A stretch of DNA of 64,000 nt from Phenylobacterium sp. (GTDB lineage: Bacteria; Pseudomonadota; Alphaproteobacteria; Caulobacterales; Caulobacteraceae), in the NCBI RefSeq assembly GCF_013911965.1, contig NZ_JACESE010000006.1:124001-188000 (forward strand), written 5' to 3'. Under the pieces are notes generated by a model. That model saw nothing but the letters and a program-made list of their open reading frames with translations. It had not been told where the DNA came from and made no database searches. The translations under genes and the position numbers were made by a program. Positions 11,205 to 21,462 of the stretch are shown piece after piece. Every line of letters begins with the position of its first letter. Position 1 is the stretch's first letter.

Positions 11205-12836
11205 ATGTTGCGGATTTCCGAACTCAAGCTGCCGCTGGACCATGCGCCGGGGGACCTGCCGGCGGCGATCGCCGCGCGGCTGGGCTTGGCCGAGGCTGAG
11301 CTTCTGTCGTGGTCGGTGTGGAAGCGGGCGCATGACGCGCGGCGGAAGTCCGCCATCCTGAAGGTCTATATCGTCGATGTGGCGGTGGCGGACGAAGCCG
11401 CCGTGCTCAAGCGGTTCGAAGGCGACCCGCATGTGCGCGCCACGCCCGACACCGCCTATCGCCCCGTGGCCCGCGCGCCGGCCGGCCAGGGCCTGCGGCC
11501 CGTGGTGGTGGGCGCGGGCCCCTGCGGCCTCTTCGCCGGGCTGATCCTGGCCGAGATGGGCTTTCGCCCCATCATCCTCGACCGCGGCAAGGTGGTGCGC
11601 GAGCGGACCAAGGACACCTGGGGGCTTTGGCGGCGCAGCGAGCTGAACCCGGAATCCAACGTCCAGTTCGGCGAGGGCGGGGCCGGCACCTTCTCGGACG
11701 GCAAGCTCTACAGCCAGATCAAGGATCCCCGCTTCCTCGGCCGCAAGGTGCTGACCGAGTTCGTGGAAGCCGGCGCGCCGCCGGAGATCCTGACCGAGGC
11801 CCACCCCCACATCGGCACCTTCCGCCTGGTGACCATGGTCGAGTCCATGCGGGCCAAGATCGAGGCGCTGGGCGGCGAGTACCGCTTCGGCCAGCGCGTC
11901 GCCGACTTTGAATTCGCCCGCGGCGCGGACGGGACAAAGGTGCTGCGGGGCCTGCACCTGCACACCGGCGAATTCCTGGAGGCCGACCAGGTGGTGCTGG
12001 CCATCGGCCACTCCTCGCGCGACACCTTCGAGACGCTCTACGACCGCGGCGTCCACATCGAGGCCAAGCCCTTCTCCATCGGCTTCCGCATCGAACATCC
12101 GCAGTCCTGGATCGACCGGGCCCTGTTCGGCCCCTGCGCCGGCCACCCGGATCTAGGGGCTGCCGCCTATTCCCTGTCGCACCACTGCGGCAACGGGCGG
12201 ACGGTCTATTCCTTCTGCATGTGCCCGGGCGGCACGGTGGTGGCCGCGACCTCCGAGCCCGGCCGCGTCGCGACCAACGGCATGAGCCAGTATTCGCGCA
12301 ACGAGCGGAACGCCAATTCCGGCTTCGTGGTGGGGATCAGCCCGGCCGACTATGGGAGCGACCATCCGCTGGCGGGCGTCGAACTGCAGCGCCGGCTGGA
12401 GAGCGCGGCCTTCGTCGCCGGCGGCGGCGACTATTTCGCGCCGGGCCAGCGGGTAGGCGACTTCCTGGCCGGCCGCCCCTCGGCCGCACTCGGCGAGGTG
12501 ATCCCCAGCTACCGCCCGGGCGTTCGTCCCACCGACCTCGCCCCGCTCATGCCGGCCTATGTGATCGAGGCCATGCGCGAGGCCCTGCCCGTCTTCGGCC
12601 GCAAGATACCCCGCTATGACGATCCGGACGCCGTGCTGACCGGCGTGGAGACCCGCACCTCCGCCCCTCTGCGCATCACGCGTGGCCCCGACTTCCAGAG
12701 CCTGAATGTCCGCGGCCTGTTCCCGGCCGGCGAAGGGGCGGGCTATGCCGGCGGCATCCTCTCGGCCGCCGTCGACGGCATCAAGGTCGCCGAGGCGGTG
12801 GCGAGAGCGATCGTCGGCGAGGCGCAGGCGGCGTGA
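11205..12836 (+). CDS. FAD-dependent oxidoreductase (COG2509-like)
   Basis: A 543-residue flavoprotein with an N-terminal helical/ferredoxin-like portion and a Rossmann FAD-binding segment VVVGAGPCGLFAGLILAEMG from about residue 101. It also has the phrase ESNVQFGEGGAGTFSDGKL, typical of the uncharacterised FAD-dependent dehydrogenase family. The C-terminal GLFPAGEGAGYAGGILSAAVDG closes the FAD site. The substrate is unknown. It is transcribed away from the restriction-modification gene (divergent, 154 bp apart) and converges with folC. Confidence 0.85.
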   Translation: MLRISELKLPLDHAPGDLPAAIAARLGLAEAELLSWSVWKRAHDARRKSAILKVYIVDVAVADEAAVLKRFEGDPHVRATPDTAYRPVARAPAGQGLRPVVVGAGPCGLFAGLILAEMGFRPIILDRGKVVRERTKDTWGLWRRSELNPESNVQFGEGGAGTFSDGKLYSQIKDPRFLGRKVLTEFVEAGAPPEILTEAHPHIGTFRLVTMVESMRAKIEALGGEYRFGQRVADFEFARGADGTKVLRGLHLHTGEFLEADQVVLAIGHSSRDTFETLYDRGVHIEAKPFSIGFRIEHPQSWIDRALFGPCAGHPDLGAAAYSLSHHCGNGRTVYSFCMCPGGTVVAATSEPGRVATNGMSQYSRNERNANSGFVVGISPADYGSDHPLAGVELQRRLESAAFVAGGGDYFAPGQRVGDFLAGRPSAALGEVIPSYRPGVRPTDLAPLMPAYVIEAMREALPVFGRKIPRYDDPDAVLTGVETRTSAPLRITRGPDFQSLNVRGLFPAGEGAGYAGGILSAAVDGIKVAEAVARAIVGEAQAA

Positions 12837-12854
12837 GGCGGCTGGGCGCGCGCC

Positions 12855-14174
12855 TCAGCGCGGCCAGGTTTCCGGGTCCAGGGCCAGGACTTCGCCGGCG
12901 AAGTGGAGGCCGCCGCAGATCAGGATGTGCGGGGGCGTGGTCGCCGCAGCCAGCGCGGCTTCCAGGGCGGCCTTGGCGTCCGCCGCGGTCTCCGCCGTCA
13001 GCCCCGCGGCGCGGGCGGCTTCGGCGATCTCCTGCGCCGGCGCGGCGTTGGGGCTGTCGAAGCTGGTGGCGTAGACGCTGGGCTTGAGGTCGGCGAAGGG
13101 GGCGAAGAAGCCCACGGCGTCCTTGCGGGCGAACATGGCGCTGATCAGGACCACGGGCCGCGGATCGCGGGCGACGAGGCGGCCGACCGCCTGGGCCAGC
13201 GCCGCGCCCGCATGCGGATTGTGGCCCCCGTCCAGCCAGAGATCGACCCCGGCGGCGCTCGCCATGGCGCCAAGATCGCCCTCGCGCAGGCGCTGGAAGC
13301 GGGCGGGCCAATAGGCCGACGCCACGCCGCGGGCGATGGCGTCCTCGTCGATCCGCGGATGGGCCAGGGTGAGCATGGCGGCCGCCGCCAGACCGGCGTT
13401 GTCGAACTGGTGGGGCCCGAAGAGGGAGGGCGGCGGCAGGTCGAGCAGGCGGTCCTCCGCCTGGACCAGCAGGCGGCCGTTGGCCTCCCAGGCGTCGAAG
13501 TCCCGGCCCATCAGGCTCATGGGGGCGGAGAGCTTTTCCGCCTCGGCCTCGATGACCGCCAGCGCCTCCTCCATCTGGCGCGCGACGACCACGGGACGGC
13601 CCTGCTTGATGATCCCCGCCTTTTCCCAGGCGATCTTGGGAAGCTCCGGGCCCAGCATCTCCAGGTGGTCGTAGTCCACCGGCGTGATGACGCTGAGCGC
13701 CGGGGCGTCGAAGATGTTGGTGGCGTCGAACCGGCCGCCCAGACCCACCTCGATCAGACAGAGATCGGCCGGGGTCTGCGCAAAGGCGTGCAGGGCCAGC
13801 ACGGTGGAGATCTCGAAGAAGCTGATCGGCTCGCCCGCATTGGCGGCCTCCACCTCGTCGATCAGGGCGTCGAGCGCCGCGTCGGTGATCAGCTCGCCCG
13901 CCACGCGGATGCGCTCGGCGAAGCGGACGAGGTGGGGCGAGGTGAGCGCATGGACCTTCAGGCCCGCCGCCTCGGCGATGGCGCGCATATAGGCCACCGT
14001 CGAACCCTTGCCGTTGGTGCCGGCCACATGGATCACCGGCGGCAGGCGCCGCTCCGGATGGTCCAGCGCCGCCAGCAGGCGCTCCACCCGGCCGGTGGTC
14101 AGGTCGATCAGGCTGGGGTGGTTGGCGCGCAGGCGCGCGATCACCGCATCGGAGGCGCGGATCGGGTCATACAT
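12855..14174 (-). CDS. folC: Bifunctional folylpolyglutamate synthase / dihydrofolate synthase
   Basis: The 439-residue product adds glutamate to dihydropteroate and to folates, using ATP. It shows the P-loop HVAGTNGKGSTVAYM near residue 50, the Mg/substrate segment EVGLGGRFDATN, PVDYDHLEMLG, and LDGGHNPHAGAALA in the C-terminal Mur-ligase-like domain. It is the last gene of the conserved minus-strand block and follows accD after 30 bp, the usual accD-folC order in alphaproteobacteria. Size and motifs are complete. Confidence 0.95.
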   Translation of the reverse strand: MYDPIRASDAVIARLRANHPSLIDLTTGRVERLLAALDHPERRLPPVIHVAGTNGKGSTVAYMRAIAEAAGLKVHALTSPHLVRFAERIRVAGELITDAALDALIDEVEAANAGEPISFFEISTVLALHAFAQTPADLCLIEVGLGGRFDATNIFDAPALSVITPVDYDHLEMLGPELPKIAWEKAGIIKQGRPVVVARQMEEALAVIEAEAEKLSAPMSLMGRDFDAWEANGRLLVQAEDRLLDLPPPSLFGPHQFDNAGLAAAAMLTLAHPRIDEDAIARGVASAYWPARFQRLREGDLGAMASAAGVDLWLDGGHNPHAGAALAQAVGRLVARDPRPVVLISAMFARKDAVGFFAPFADLKPSVYATSFDSPNAAPAQEIAEAARAAGLTAETAADAKAALEAALAAATTPPHILICGGLHFAGEVLALDPETWPR

Positions 14175-14204
14175 CGGCGGGGCGGCCCTTGCAGGGGTTC
14201 GGCG

Positions 14205-15131
14205 TCAGGCGGCTTTCGAAGAGGCGCGCCCCATCATCAGAGTCTTGAGGATCGAACCCAGCACCTTGGGGATGTCGGGCCGCGAGACGACCTTGTCGAC
14301 CATGCCCCGCTCCATCAGGAACTCCGAGCGCTGGAAGCCCGGCGGCAGAACCTCGCGGATGGTCTGCTCGATCACCCGGCGGCCGGAGAAGGCGATCATG
14401 GCGTTAGGCTCGGCCAGGTGGACATCGCCCAGCATGGCGAAGGACGCGGTCACCCCGCCCGTGGTCGGGTCGGTCAGGACCACGATATAGGGCAGGCCCG
14501 CGGCGTTCAGTTCGTTGATGGCCAGAGTCGTGCGCGCCATCTGCATCAGGGAGAGGGTGCCCTCCTGCATGCGCGCCCCGCCCGAGGCGGTGAAGATGAC
14601 GAAGGGGATCTGGCGCTCCAGCGCCTCCTTGGCGGCCCGGATGAAGGTCTCGCCCGCGGCCATGCCCAGGGACCCGCCCATGAAGGCGAAGTCCTGGACC
14701 ACGACCACCGTCTCCTGGCCCTGGATCTTCCCCACGCCGATGGCCATGGCGTCCTGCTCGCCGGTCGCCTTGCGGGCCGCCTTCAGCCGGTCGTGATAGG
14801 GCCGGTCGTCGGGGAACTTCAGCGGGTCTTCCACCACCGACGGCGTGGCGATGCGTTCGAATGCGCCGTCGTCGAAGGTGATCTTCAGCCGATCCTTGGC
14901 GCCGACCCGCATATGGTGGCCCGAGGGCGTGACCCAGAGCGCGGCCTCCAGGTCGGGGCGATAGATCATCTCGCCGGTCTCGGGGCACTTGACCCAGAGG
15001 TTCTCGGGCGTCTCGCGCTTGGCGAAGGGGTTGCGCACGCCCGGCGCGATGCGGGACAGCCATCCGCCGCCGGAAGAGCCCTGGGGCTTGCTCTGCGGCT
15101 TGGCCGGCTTGTCGTTCTTCTGGTCCGCCAT
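14205..15131 (-). CDS. accD: Acetyl-CoA carboxylase carboxyltransferase, beta subunit
   Basis: The 308-residue subunit transfers carboxyl from carboxybiotin to acetyl-CoA, the first step of fatty-acid synthesis, with AccA encoded elsewhere. The crotonase-like core is intact: [22 protein letters not shown], and [19 protein letters not shown]. The N-terminal zinc ribbon is degenerate. Where four Cys are usual, only C49 remains ([10 protein letters not shown]), and the second pair reads VTPSGHH. Other alphaproteobacterial AccD proteins I recall share this form, so it is probably a lineage trait. It lies 11 bp after trpA. Confidence 0.96.
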   Translation of the reverse strand: MADQKNDKPAKPQSKPQGSSGGGWLSRIAPGVRNPFAKRETPENLWVKCPETGEMIYRPDLEAALWVTPSGHHMRVGAKDRLKITFDDGAFERIATPSVVEDPLKFPDDRPYHDRLKAARKATGEQDAMAIGVGKIQGQETVVVVQDFAFMGGSLGMAAGETFIRAAKEALERQIPFVIFTASGGARMQEGTLSLMQMARTTLAINELNAAGLPYIVVLTDPTTGGVTASFAMLGDVHLAEPNAMIAFSGRRVIEQTIREVLPPGFQRSEFLMERGMVDKVVSRPDIPKVLGSILKTLMMGRASSKAA

Positions 15132-15142
15132 TGGGTTCGCCC

Positions 15143-15976
15143 TCAGGCCGTCACGGGGGAGCGCTTCGCAGCGCGCACAGCCTTGGCCAAGGCCTCGACC
15201 TTGGAAAGGACCCGCACGGTCACGTCTTCGTTTGCAGCCAGCGCCTCGGCCACCTCGTCCACCAGGGCCGAGCCGACGACGGCGGCGTCGGCCACCTGGG
15301 CGATGGCCCCGGCGCGTTCCGGCGTCTTGATGCCGAAGCCGACCGCCACGGGCAGGCCGGAGGCGGCGCGGATGCGCTCCACCGCCGGGCGCACGGCGTC
15401 GGCGTCGGCCTCCTTGGCGCCGGTCACCCCGGTGACCGAGACATAATAGACGAAGCCCGAGGTGCGCTTGAGCACCGTCGGCAGGCGCTTGTCGTCGGTG
15501 GTGGGCGTCGCCAGGCGGATGAGGGCGACGTCGGCGGCGTCCAGGGCGTCGGCCAGGGGATCGGCCTCCTCGGGCGGACAGTCGACGATGATCAGGCCGT
15601 CGATCCCGGCCTTCGCCGCGGCCTCCGCGAACCGCTCATAGCCCCAGGTCACCAGCGGGTTGAGATAGCCCATCAGGATGAGCGGGGTCTCCGCATCGCC
15701 CTGGCGGAACTCGGCCGCGAGGTCGAGCACGCCCTGCAGGGTCGTGCCGGCGGCCAGCGCCCGCTGGGCGGCCCGCTGGATCGGCGGGCCCTCGGCCATG
15801 GGATCGGAGAAGGGGAAGCCCAGTTCGATCAGGTCGGCGCCGGCGGCCGGCAGTCCGGCCAGAATGCTGGCGGCCGTGGCGGCGTCGGGATCGCCGGCCA
15901 TGACATAGGCGACGAAGGCCGCCCGGTTCTCCGCCTTCAGGGCGGCGAAACGGGCTTCGATACGGGCTTTGGTCAA
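15143..15976 (-). CDS. trpA: Tryptophan synthase alpha chain
   Basis: The 277-residue TIM-barrel subunit cleaves indole-3-glycerol phosphate to indole. The catalytic acids are visible in [21 protein letters not shown] (E and D), and the phosphate site in [11 protein letters not shown] and GSALVDEV. Its start overlaps the trpB stop by 4 bp (ATGA), which implies translational coupling so that alpha and beta chains are made together for the channelled complex. Confidence 0.97.
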   Translation of the reverse strand: MTKARIEARFAALKAENRAAFVAYVMAGDPDAATAASILAGLPAAGADLIELGFPFSDPMAEGPPIQRAAQRALAAGTTLQGVLDLAAEFRQGDAETPLILMGYLNPLVTWGYERFAEAAAKAGIDGLIIVDCPPEEADPLADALDAADVALIRLATPTTDDKRLPTVLKRTSGFVYYVSVTGVTGAKEADADAVRPAVERIRAASGLPVAVGFGIKTPERAGAIAQVADAAVVGSALVDEVAEALAANEDVTVRVLSKVEALAKAVRAAKRSPVTA

Positions 15977-17220
15977 ATCGTGCGTCCCAGGTGCTTGGCC
16001 ACGGCGGCCACGTCCTTGTCGCCCCGGCCGGAGAGGTTCATCACCACGACGCCGCCCTTGCCGATCTCTTGCGCGATGTCGGGCAGGCGGGCGATGGCGT
16101 GCGAGGATTCCAGCGCCGGGATGATGCCCTCGAGCTCGGCGCAGAGCTGGAAGGCCTCCAGGGCCTCCTTGTCGGTCGCCGTCAGATACTTGGCCCGGCC
16201 GACGTCGTGCAGCCAGGAGTGTTCGGGCCCGATGCCGGGATAGTCGAGGCCCGCGGAGATGGAGTGGGCTTCGGTGATCTGGCCCTCGGCGTCCTGCAGC
16301 AGATAGGTCTTGTTGCCGTGCAGCACGCCCGGACGGCCGCCGTTGATGGCCGCGGCGTGGCGGTCGGTGCCCATGCCCTCGCCGGCGGCCTCGACCCCGA
16401 AGATCTTCACGCCCTCGTCGTTCAGGAAGGGGTGGAAGGTGCCGATGGCGTTGGAGCCGCCCCCGACGCAGGCGACCACGGCGTCGGGCAGGCGGCCCTC
16501 GGCCTCGAGGATCTGGTCGCGGATCTCGCGCCCCATGACCGACTGGAAGTCGCGGACCATCATCGGATAGGGGTGCGGCCCGGCCGCCGAGCCGATCAGA
16601 TAGTAGGTGTCCTCGACGTTGGTGACCCAGTCGCGCAGGGCCTCGTTCATGGCGTCCTTCAGCGTCGCCGAGCCGCTCGTCACCGGCACCACCTCGGCGC
16701 CCAGCAGGTTCATGCGGAAGACGTTGGGCTGCTGCCGCTCGGTGTCGACCTTGCCCATATAGACCACGCAGGGCAGGCCGAAGCGGGCGCAGACCGTGGC
16801 CGTGGCCACCCCGTGCTGCCCGGCGCCGGTCTCGGCGATGATGCGCGTCTTGCCCATCTTCCGGGCCAGCAGGATCTGGCCGATGCAGTTGTTGATCTTG
16901 TGCGCGCCGGTGTGGTTCAGGTCCTCGCGCTTGAAATAGATCTTCGCCCCGCCGAACCGCTCGGTCAGGCGCTCGGCGAAGTAGAGCGGCGAGGGACGGC
17001 CCACATAGTGGGTCATCAGGTCGGCCAGTTCGGCCTGGAAGGCGTTGTCCGTGCGGCTGGCCAGATAGGCCGCTTCCAGGTCGAGGACGAGCGGCATCAG
17101 CGTCTCGGCGACGTAGCGCCCGCCGAACTCCCCGAACTTGCCGTGGACGTCGGGATAGGCGGTGTAGTCGTTGGGCTGGGCGTTGGGGGCGTTCACGTCG
17201 GTTGCGCGTCCTTGCATCAA
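15973..17220 (-). CDS. trpB: Tryptophan synthase beta chain
   Basis: The 415-residue PLP enzyme condenses indole with serine. The PLP lysine lies in HTGAHKINN, followed by [11 protein letters not shown] and the phosphate-binding [28 protein letters not shown] is the normal family N-terminus. A variable leader of about 25 residues precedes it, so the ATG at 17220 could be replaced by a slightly later one. It follows trpF by 10 bp and overlaps trpA by 4 bp. Confidence 0.97.
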   Translation of the reverse strand: MMQGRATDVNAPNAQPNDYTAYPDVHGKFGEFGGRYVAETLMPLVLDLEAAYLASRTDNAFQAELADLMTHYVGRPSPLYFAERLTERFGGAKIYFKREDLNHTGAHKINNCIGQILLARKMGKTRIIAETGAGQHGVATATVCARFGLPCVVYMGKVDTERQQPNVFRMNLLGAEVVPVTSGSATLKDAMNEALRDWVTNVEDTYYLIGSAAGPHPYPMMVRDFQSVMGREIRDQILEAEGRLPDAVVACVGGGSNAIGTFHPFLNDEGVKIFGVEAAGEGMGTDRHAAAINGGRPGVLHGNKTYLLQDAEGQITEAHSISAGLDYPGIGPEHSWLHDVGRAKYLTATDKEALEAFQLCAELEGIIPALESSHAIARLPDIAQEIGKGGVVVMNLSGRGDKDVAAVAKHLGRTI

Positions 17221-17230
17221 GCTTGAGCCA

Positions 17231-17884
17231 TCAGGCGCGGCGCACGGCGTCCAGGAACGCCGTGATCAAGGCCGGGTCCTTTAGTCCGGGACCGCGTTCC
17301 ACGCCAGAGGAAACGTCCACCACGGGCGCGCCGGAGCGGCTCACCGCCTCGGCGACGTTCCAGGGATCGAGCCCCCCGGCGAGGAACCAGGGCCGGGCGT
17401 AGCGGCGCCCGGCCATCAGGTCCCAGTCGAAGCGTGCGCCCACCCCGCCCGGCAGGGCGGCGTCCTTGGGGGGGCGGGCCTCGAACATCAGGTGGTCGGC
17501 GGCGCCCTCGTAGCGCGCCGCGGCGTCCAGATCGGCCGCCTCCGAGACATGCAGCACCTTGATGACGCGCGCGCCCGTGCGCTGGGCGACGGCCCGCACC
17601 CGTTCGGGGGACTCCTGGCCGTGCAGCTGGACGAGGTCCGGCGCGAGCGCCTCGGACAGACGGTCGAGCAGGATGTCGGAGGGATCGACGGTGACCGCCA
17701 CCACCTGGGCGCGGCCGCCGCGCGCCGGCTGCGCCAGCCGGGCGGCGTCCTGCGGGGCCACATTGCGCGGGCTCTTCTCGAAGAAGATGAAGCCGAGATA
17801 GGCCGCGCCGCCATCGAGGGCGGCGGCGACGGAGGCCGGCGTGGACAGGCCGCAGATCTTGGAGGCGACGCGAGGAGCGCTCAT
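17231..17884 (-). CDS. trpF: Phosphoribosylanthranilate isomerase
   Basis: The 217-residue (beta/alpha)8 enzyme does the Amadori rearrangement of PRA to CdRP in tryptophan synthesis. The N-terminal catalytic Cys is in [24 protein letters not shown] and the C-terminal [18 protein letters not shown] are diagnostic. It heads the trpFBA cluster, with trpC/trpD not in this window, as is usual in Caulobacterales and rhizobia. Confidence 0.95.
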   Translation of the reverse strand: MSAPRVASKICGLSTPASVAAALDGGAAYLGFIFFEKSPRNVAPQDAARLAQPARGGRAQVVAVTVDPSDILLDRLSEALAPDLVQLHGQESPERVRAVAQRTGARVIKVLHVSEAADLDAAARYEGAADHLMFEARPPKDAALPGGVGARFDWDLMAGRRYARPWFLAGGLDPWNVAEAVSRSGAPVVDVSSGVERGPGLKDPALITAFLDAVRRA

Positions 17885-17939
17885 GGCGCTCGATTAGGGG
17901 ATCGGGCCGGTCCTAGGCAAGGCGCGGCCGGAGAAGAGA

Positions 17940-18437
17940 TCAGGCCTTGGGCGCGGTCGAGCCGGCGCCGGGCGGGGCGGGCGTCGCGCCGGCGGCGGCG
18001 TTCTGCGCCTTCAGCTGGTCGCGGATCTCCATCAGCAGCACCTCGGTGGCGGTGGGCTGGGGCTTGGCTTCCGGGGGCTTTTCGGCCTCCCTTCGGCGCA
18101 CCGAATTGACGAGCTTCACCAGCAGGAAGACCACCCAGGCCACGATCAGGAACTGGATCACGGTGTTGATGAAGGCGCCGTACTGGATGGCCACCTGCTC
18201 GACCGCCTCGGTCGCGGGGTCTTCCGGCCGCAGAACCCATTTGAGCCGGGAGAAGTCGATGCCGCCCGTCAGCAGGCCGATCGGCGGCATGACCACCTGG
18301 TCGACCAGGCTCTTGACGATGGCGTTGAACGAGGCGCCGATGATCACGCCCACGGCGAGGTCGATGACGTTGCCGCGCTCGATGAACTCGCGGAATTCCG
18401 AGACGATGCTCAAGGCGTCGCTCTCCCTGATCGTCAA
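17940..18437 (-). CDS. mscL: Large-conductance mechanosensitive channel
   Basis: The 165-residue protein begins SEFREFIERGNVIDLAVGVIIGASFNAIV, the hallmark N-terminal helix and TM1 of MscL, with the pore-lining Gly/Val-rich segment. TM2 is around residues 88-112 (NTVIQFLIVAWVVFLLVKLVN). A periplasmic loop lies between, and a long Ala/Pro-rich cytoplasmic tail follows the C-terminal helix. It acts as an emergency valve in hypo-osmotic shock. It sits inside the block between ihfB and trpF. Confidence 0.95.
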   Translation of the reverse strand: MTIRESDALSIVSEFREFIERGNVIDLAVGVIIGASFNAIVKSLVDQVVMPPIGLLTGGIDFSRLKWVLRPEDPATEAVEQVAIQYGAFINTVIQFLIVAWVVFLLVKLVNSVRRREAEKPPEAKPQPTATEVLLMEIRDQLKAQNAAAGATPAPPGAGSTAPKA

Positions 18438-18463
18438 AACTCTGGAACGGCGACGCCGCCGGT

Positions 18464-18745
18464 TCAGTCGGCGTTCAGCCGCTCGCGCAGTTCCTTGCCG
18501 CTCTTGAAGAAGGGAACGTGCTTGGCGCGGACGTCGACGGGTTCGCCGGTGCGCGGATTGCGGCCCGAGCGGGCGTCGCGGGCCCGGACAGACAGGGCGC
18601 CGAAGCCGCGCAGCTCGACCCGCCCGCCCTCTTCCAGGGCGACGATCATGCGCTCCAGGATCACGCCCACGACGCGCTCGATGTCGCGCTGCGTCAGGTG
18701 GGGGTTTTCCTCAGCCAGGCGGGCGATCAGTTCGGATTTGATCAT
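18464..18745 (-). CDS. ihfB: Integration host factor, beta subunit
   Basis: The 93-residue HU/IHF-fold protein bends DNA as a dimer with IhfA. It opens [26 protein letters not shown] and carries the DNA-intercalating arm [29 protein letters not shown]. Placement directly downstream of rpsA is the classical rpsA-ihfB order of proteobacteria, which separates it from HU. IHF is often used by tyrosine-integrase elements such as the one in this window, although no functional link can be seen here. Confidence 0.93.
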   Translation of the reverse strand: MIKSELIARLAEENPHLTQRDIERVVGVILERMIVALEEGGRVELRGFGALSVRARDARSGRNPRTGEPVDVRAKHVPFFKSGKELRERLNAD

Positions 18746-18865
18746 GAGGCCTTCCGCTCGTTCGGCGCCGGGACCATGGGCGAGTCCCTTGGCATGTTCA
18801 AGGCTCGATCATGGTTGACGACGGACGGATATCCGTCCGCCCGCCGGAGGCGCAAGGAGACGCGC

Positions 18866-18903
18866 AAGAAAAAGCCCCGCCCGGCATGCCGGACGGGGCC
18901 TTT
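18866..18903 (-). terminator. Intrinsic terminator after rpsA
   Basis: Read on the minus strand, a GGCCCCGTCCGG/CCGGGCGGGGC hairpin (18874-18900) is followed by TTTTTCTT. It lies just past the rpsA stop at 18925, and separates rpsA from ihfB, which therefore may also have its own promoter in the roughly 120 bp that follow. Confidence 0.85.
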
Positions 18904-18924
18904 CTTTCGGATACGCCCGAAGGC

Positions 18925-20637
18925 TTAGTCCTTGCCGCCGGCCTTCTCGCGAAGGGCCGCGCCCAGGATGTCGCCCAGCGAGGCGCCGGAGTCCGACGAG
19001 CCGAACTGCTCGATGGCTTCCTTCTCCTCGGCCATTTCCAGGGCCTTGATCGACAGGGACAGGCGACGGGCCGCCTTGTCGACATTGGTCACCTGGGCGT
19101 CGACGCGGTCGCCCACGGCGAAGCGCTCGGGGCGCTGGTCGGCGCGGTCGCGCGACAGGTCCGACTTGCGGATGAAGGCCGTCATCGGGGCTTCGTCGTC
19201 GCCCAGGCGGACTTCGATACCGCCCGAGGTGACTTCCGTCACCGTGACCGTCACGGTCTGGCCCTTGCGGTAGGTGTCGCCGGCCATCGGATCGCCGGCC
19301 AGCTGCTTGATGCCGAGCGAGATGCGTTCCTTCTCGACGTCGACGTCCAGCACCTGGGCCTTGACCACGTCGCCCTTGTTGTAGCGGGCGATGGCTTCCT
19401 CACCCGGCGCCGACCAGTCGAGGTCGGACAGGTGCACCATGCCGTCGATGTCGTTCTCCAGGCCGATGAAGAGGCCGAACTCGGTGGCGTTCTTGACCTC
19501 GCCCTCGACGACGGAGCCGACCGGATGGGCTTCGAGGAAGGCGTCCCACGGATTGGCCATGGCCTGCTTCAGGCCGAGCGACACGCGGCGCTTGGACGGA
19601 TCGACGTCCAGCACGACCACGTCGACCTCTTGGCTGGTCGAGACGATCTTGCCCGGATGGACGTTCTTCTTGGTCCAGGACATTTCCGAGACGTGCACCA
19701 GGCCTTCCACGCCCGGCTCCAGCTCCACGAAGGCGCCGTAGTCGGTGATGTTGGTGATGCGGCCGGTGAACTTGGCGCCGACCGGATACTTGGCCTCCAC
19801 GCCGTCCCACGGGTCGGACTGCAGCTGCTTCATGCCGAGCGAGATGCGCTGGGTGTCCGGGTTGATCTTGACGATCTGCACCTTGACCGTGTCGCCCACC
19901 GCCAGCACCTGGCTCGGATGGTTGACGCGCTTCCAGCTCATGTCGGTGACGTGCAGCAGGCCGTCGATGCCGCCCAGGTCCACGAACGCGCCGTAGTCGG
20001 TGATGTTCTTGACCACGCCTTCGCGGACTTCGCCTTCCTGCAGCTGGGCCACCAGCTCGGTGCGCTGCTCGGCGCGGGCTTCTTCCAGGATGGCGCGGCG
20101 CGAGACGACGATGTTGCCGCGCGGACGGTCCATCTTGAGGATGGCGAAGGGCTGTTCCTTGCCCATCAGCGGGCCGACGTCGCGGACCGGACGGATGTCC
20201 ACCTGGCTGCCCGGCAGGAAGGCCGAGGCGCCGCCGAGGTCGACGGTGAAGCCGCCCTTCACGCGGCCGACGATGGCGCCCATCACCGGCTCGTTCTTGG
20301 CGTAGACGCCTTCCAGGCGCGTCCAGGCCTCTTCGCGGCGGGCCTTGTCGCGGCTGATCACCGCTTCGCCCATGGCGTTCTCGACGCGCTCGAGGAAGAC
20401 CTCGACGGTGTCGCCGGCGGCGACGGTCGGCTTGCCGTCGTCGGTCAGGCCGAATTCCTTCAGCTGGACCCGACCCTCGGTCTTCAGGCCCACGTCGATG
20501 ATGGCGAAGTCCTTCTCGACGCCCACGACCTTGCCCTGGACGACGGTGCCTTCCATGAAGTCACGACCGCCGAGGGACTCGTCCAGCAGGGCGGCGAAAT
20601 CGTCGCGCGAGGGGTTCAGGCTCATATCGTCAGCCAT
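18925..20637 (-). CDS. rpsA: 30S ribosomal protein S1
   Basis: The 570-residue protein consists of six S1/OB repeats, recognisable by recurrent phrases such as [45 protein letters not shown] and [24 protein letters not shown]1 binds mRNA leaders and helps initiation on structured or weak ribosome sites. The length matches alphaproteobacterial S1. It lies between cmk and ihfB in the conserved order and ends in a strong hairpin terminator. Confidence 0.97.
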   Translation of the reverse strand: MADDMSLNPSRDDFAALLDESLGGRDFMEGTVVQGKVVGVEKDFAIIDVGLKTEGRVQLKEFGLTDDGKPTVAAGDTVEVFLERVENAMGEAVISRDKARREEAWTRLEGVYAKNEPVMGAIVGRVKGGFTVDLGGASAFLPGSQVDIRPVRDVGPLMGKEQPFAILKMDRPRGNIVVSRRAILEEARAEQRTELVAQLQEGEVREGVVKNITDYGAFVDLGGIDGLLHVTDMSWKRVNHPSQVLAVGDTVKVQIVKINPDTQRISLGMKQLQSDPWDGVEAKYPVGAKFTGRITNITDYGAFVELEPGVEGLVHVSEMSWTKKNVHPGKIVSTSQEVDVVVLDVDPSKRRVSLGLKQAMANPWDAFLEAHPVGSVVEGEVKNATEFGLFIGLENDIDGMVHLSDLDWSAPGEEAIARYNKGDVVKAQVLDVDVEKERISLGIKQLAGDPMAGDTYRKGQTVTVTVTEVTSGGIEVRLGDDEAPMTAFIRKSDLSRDRADQRPERFAVGDRVDAQVTNVDKAARRLSLSIKALEMAEEKEAIEQFGSSDSGASLGDILGAALREKAGGKD

Positions 20638-20823
20638 AGTGTTCTTTCGTTCGAATGACGGCGGACGCCCCGGCCGCGAACGGTCCTTGGGCGGAATCCC
20701 GACGTCAGGTTAGGGGTTGGACCGAAGGCGCAGGCGATCCCCGCGCGGGATGAATTCGCCCGCAGCCGTACGAGGGAAAGGCGCGGTTGGATTTGCTCGG
20801 CCAGGCTCCCGCAGGGGGAACGA

Positions 20824-21462
20824 TCAGCCGGCGCGCGCCGCCTCGACGATGCGGCGGGCCGCATCGGCGGCTTGGTCTATAGTCATTTCCGAGGTGTCCA
20901 GCAAGACGGCGTCGGGGGCCGGCCGCATGGGCGCGGCCGAACGGCCGGCGTCGCGCTCGTCCCGGCGGCGGATGTCGGCGAGCACCTCGTCCAGGCTGAC
21001 CGCCTCGCCCTGGCCGGTCAGCTGGCGCCAGCGGCGCTCGGCGCGGACCTCGGGCTTGGCGGTGACATAGAGCTTGGCCGGCGCCTGGGGACAGATGACC
21101 GTGCCCATGTCGCGCCCGTCGAGCACCGCCCCGCCCGGCTGGGCGGCGAAGTCCCGCTGCAGGGCCAGCAGCACCTCGCGCACCTTCGGGTGGACGGCGA
21201 CCCGGCTGGCCGCCTCGCCCGCGCCGCGGGTGCGGAATTCCGGATCGGCGAGCTGGGCCGCGGTGAGGGCGGCGGCCGTCCGGGCGGCGGCGGCCTCGTC
21301 GTCGAGATCGCCGCCGGCGCGCTGCAGCAGGACCCCGACCGCCCGGTAGAGCAGGCCGGAATCGAGCACCGGCAAGCCGTAGCGGCGCCCGAGCCCGCCG
21401 GCGATCGTGCCCTTGCCGGAGGCGGCGGGCCCGTCGACCGTTATGACGAAGCCCGCGCTCAT
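20824..21462 (-). CDS. cmk: Cytidylate kinase
   Basis: A 212-residue P-loop kinase that phosphorylates CMP/dCMP. The P-loop is [18 protein letters not shown], the CMP-binding insert includes [21 protein letters not shown], and the lid has [32 protein letters not shown]. The start overlaps the aroA stop by 4 bp. The aroA-cmk-rpsA arrangement is standard for alphaproteobacteria. Confidence 0.96.
   Translation of the reverse strand: MSAGFVITVDGPAASGKGTIAGGLGRRYGLPVLDSGLLYRAVGVLLQRAGGDLDDEAAAARTAAALTAAQLADPEFRTRGAGEAASRVAVHPKVREVLLALQRDFAAQPGGAVLDGRDMGTVICPQAPAKLYVTAKPEVRAERRWRQLTGQGEAVSLDEVLADIRRRDERDAGRSAAPMRPAPDAVLLDTSEMTIDQAADAARRIVEAARAG

Noticed and set aside
12903-15446. An 847-codon open frame antisense to folC, accD and trpA
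   Set aside because: It crosses three clearly identified genes on the opposite strand and its sequence is low-complexity Gly/Arg/His-rich, so it is a shadow.
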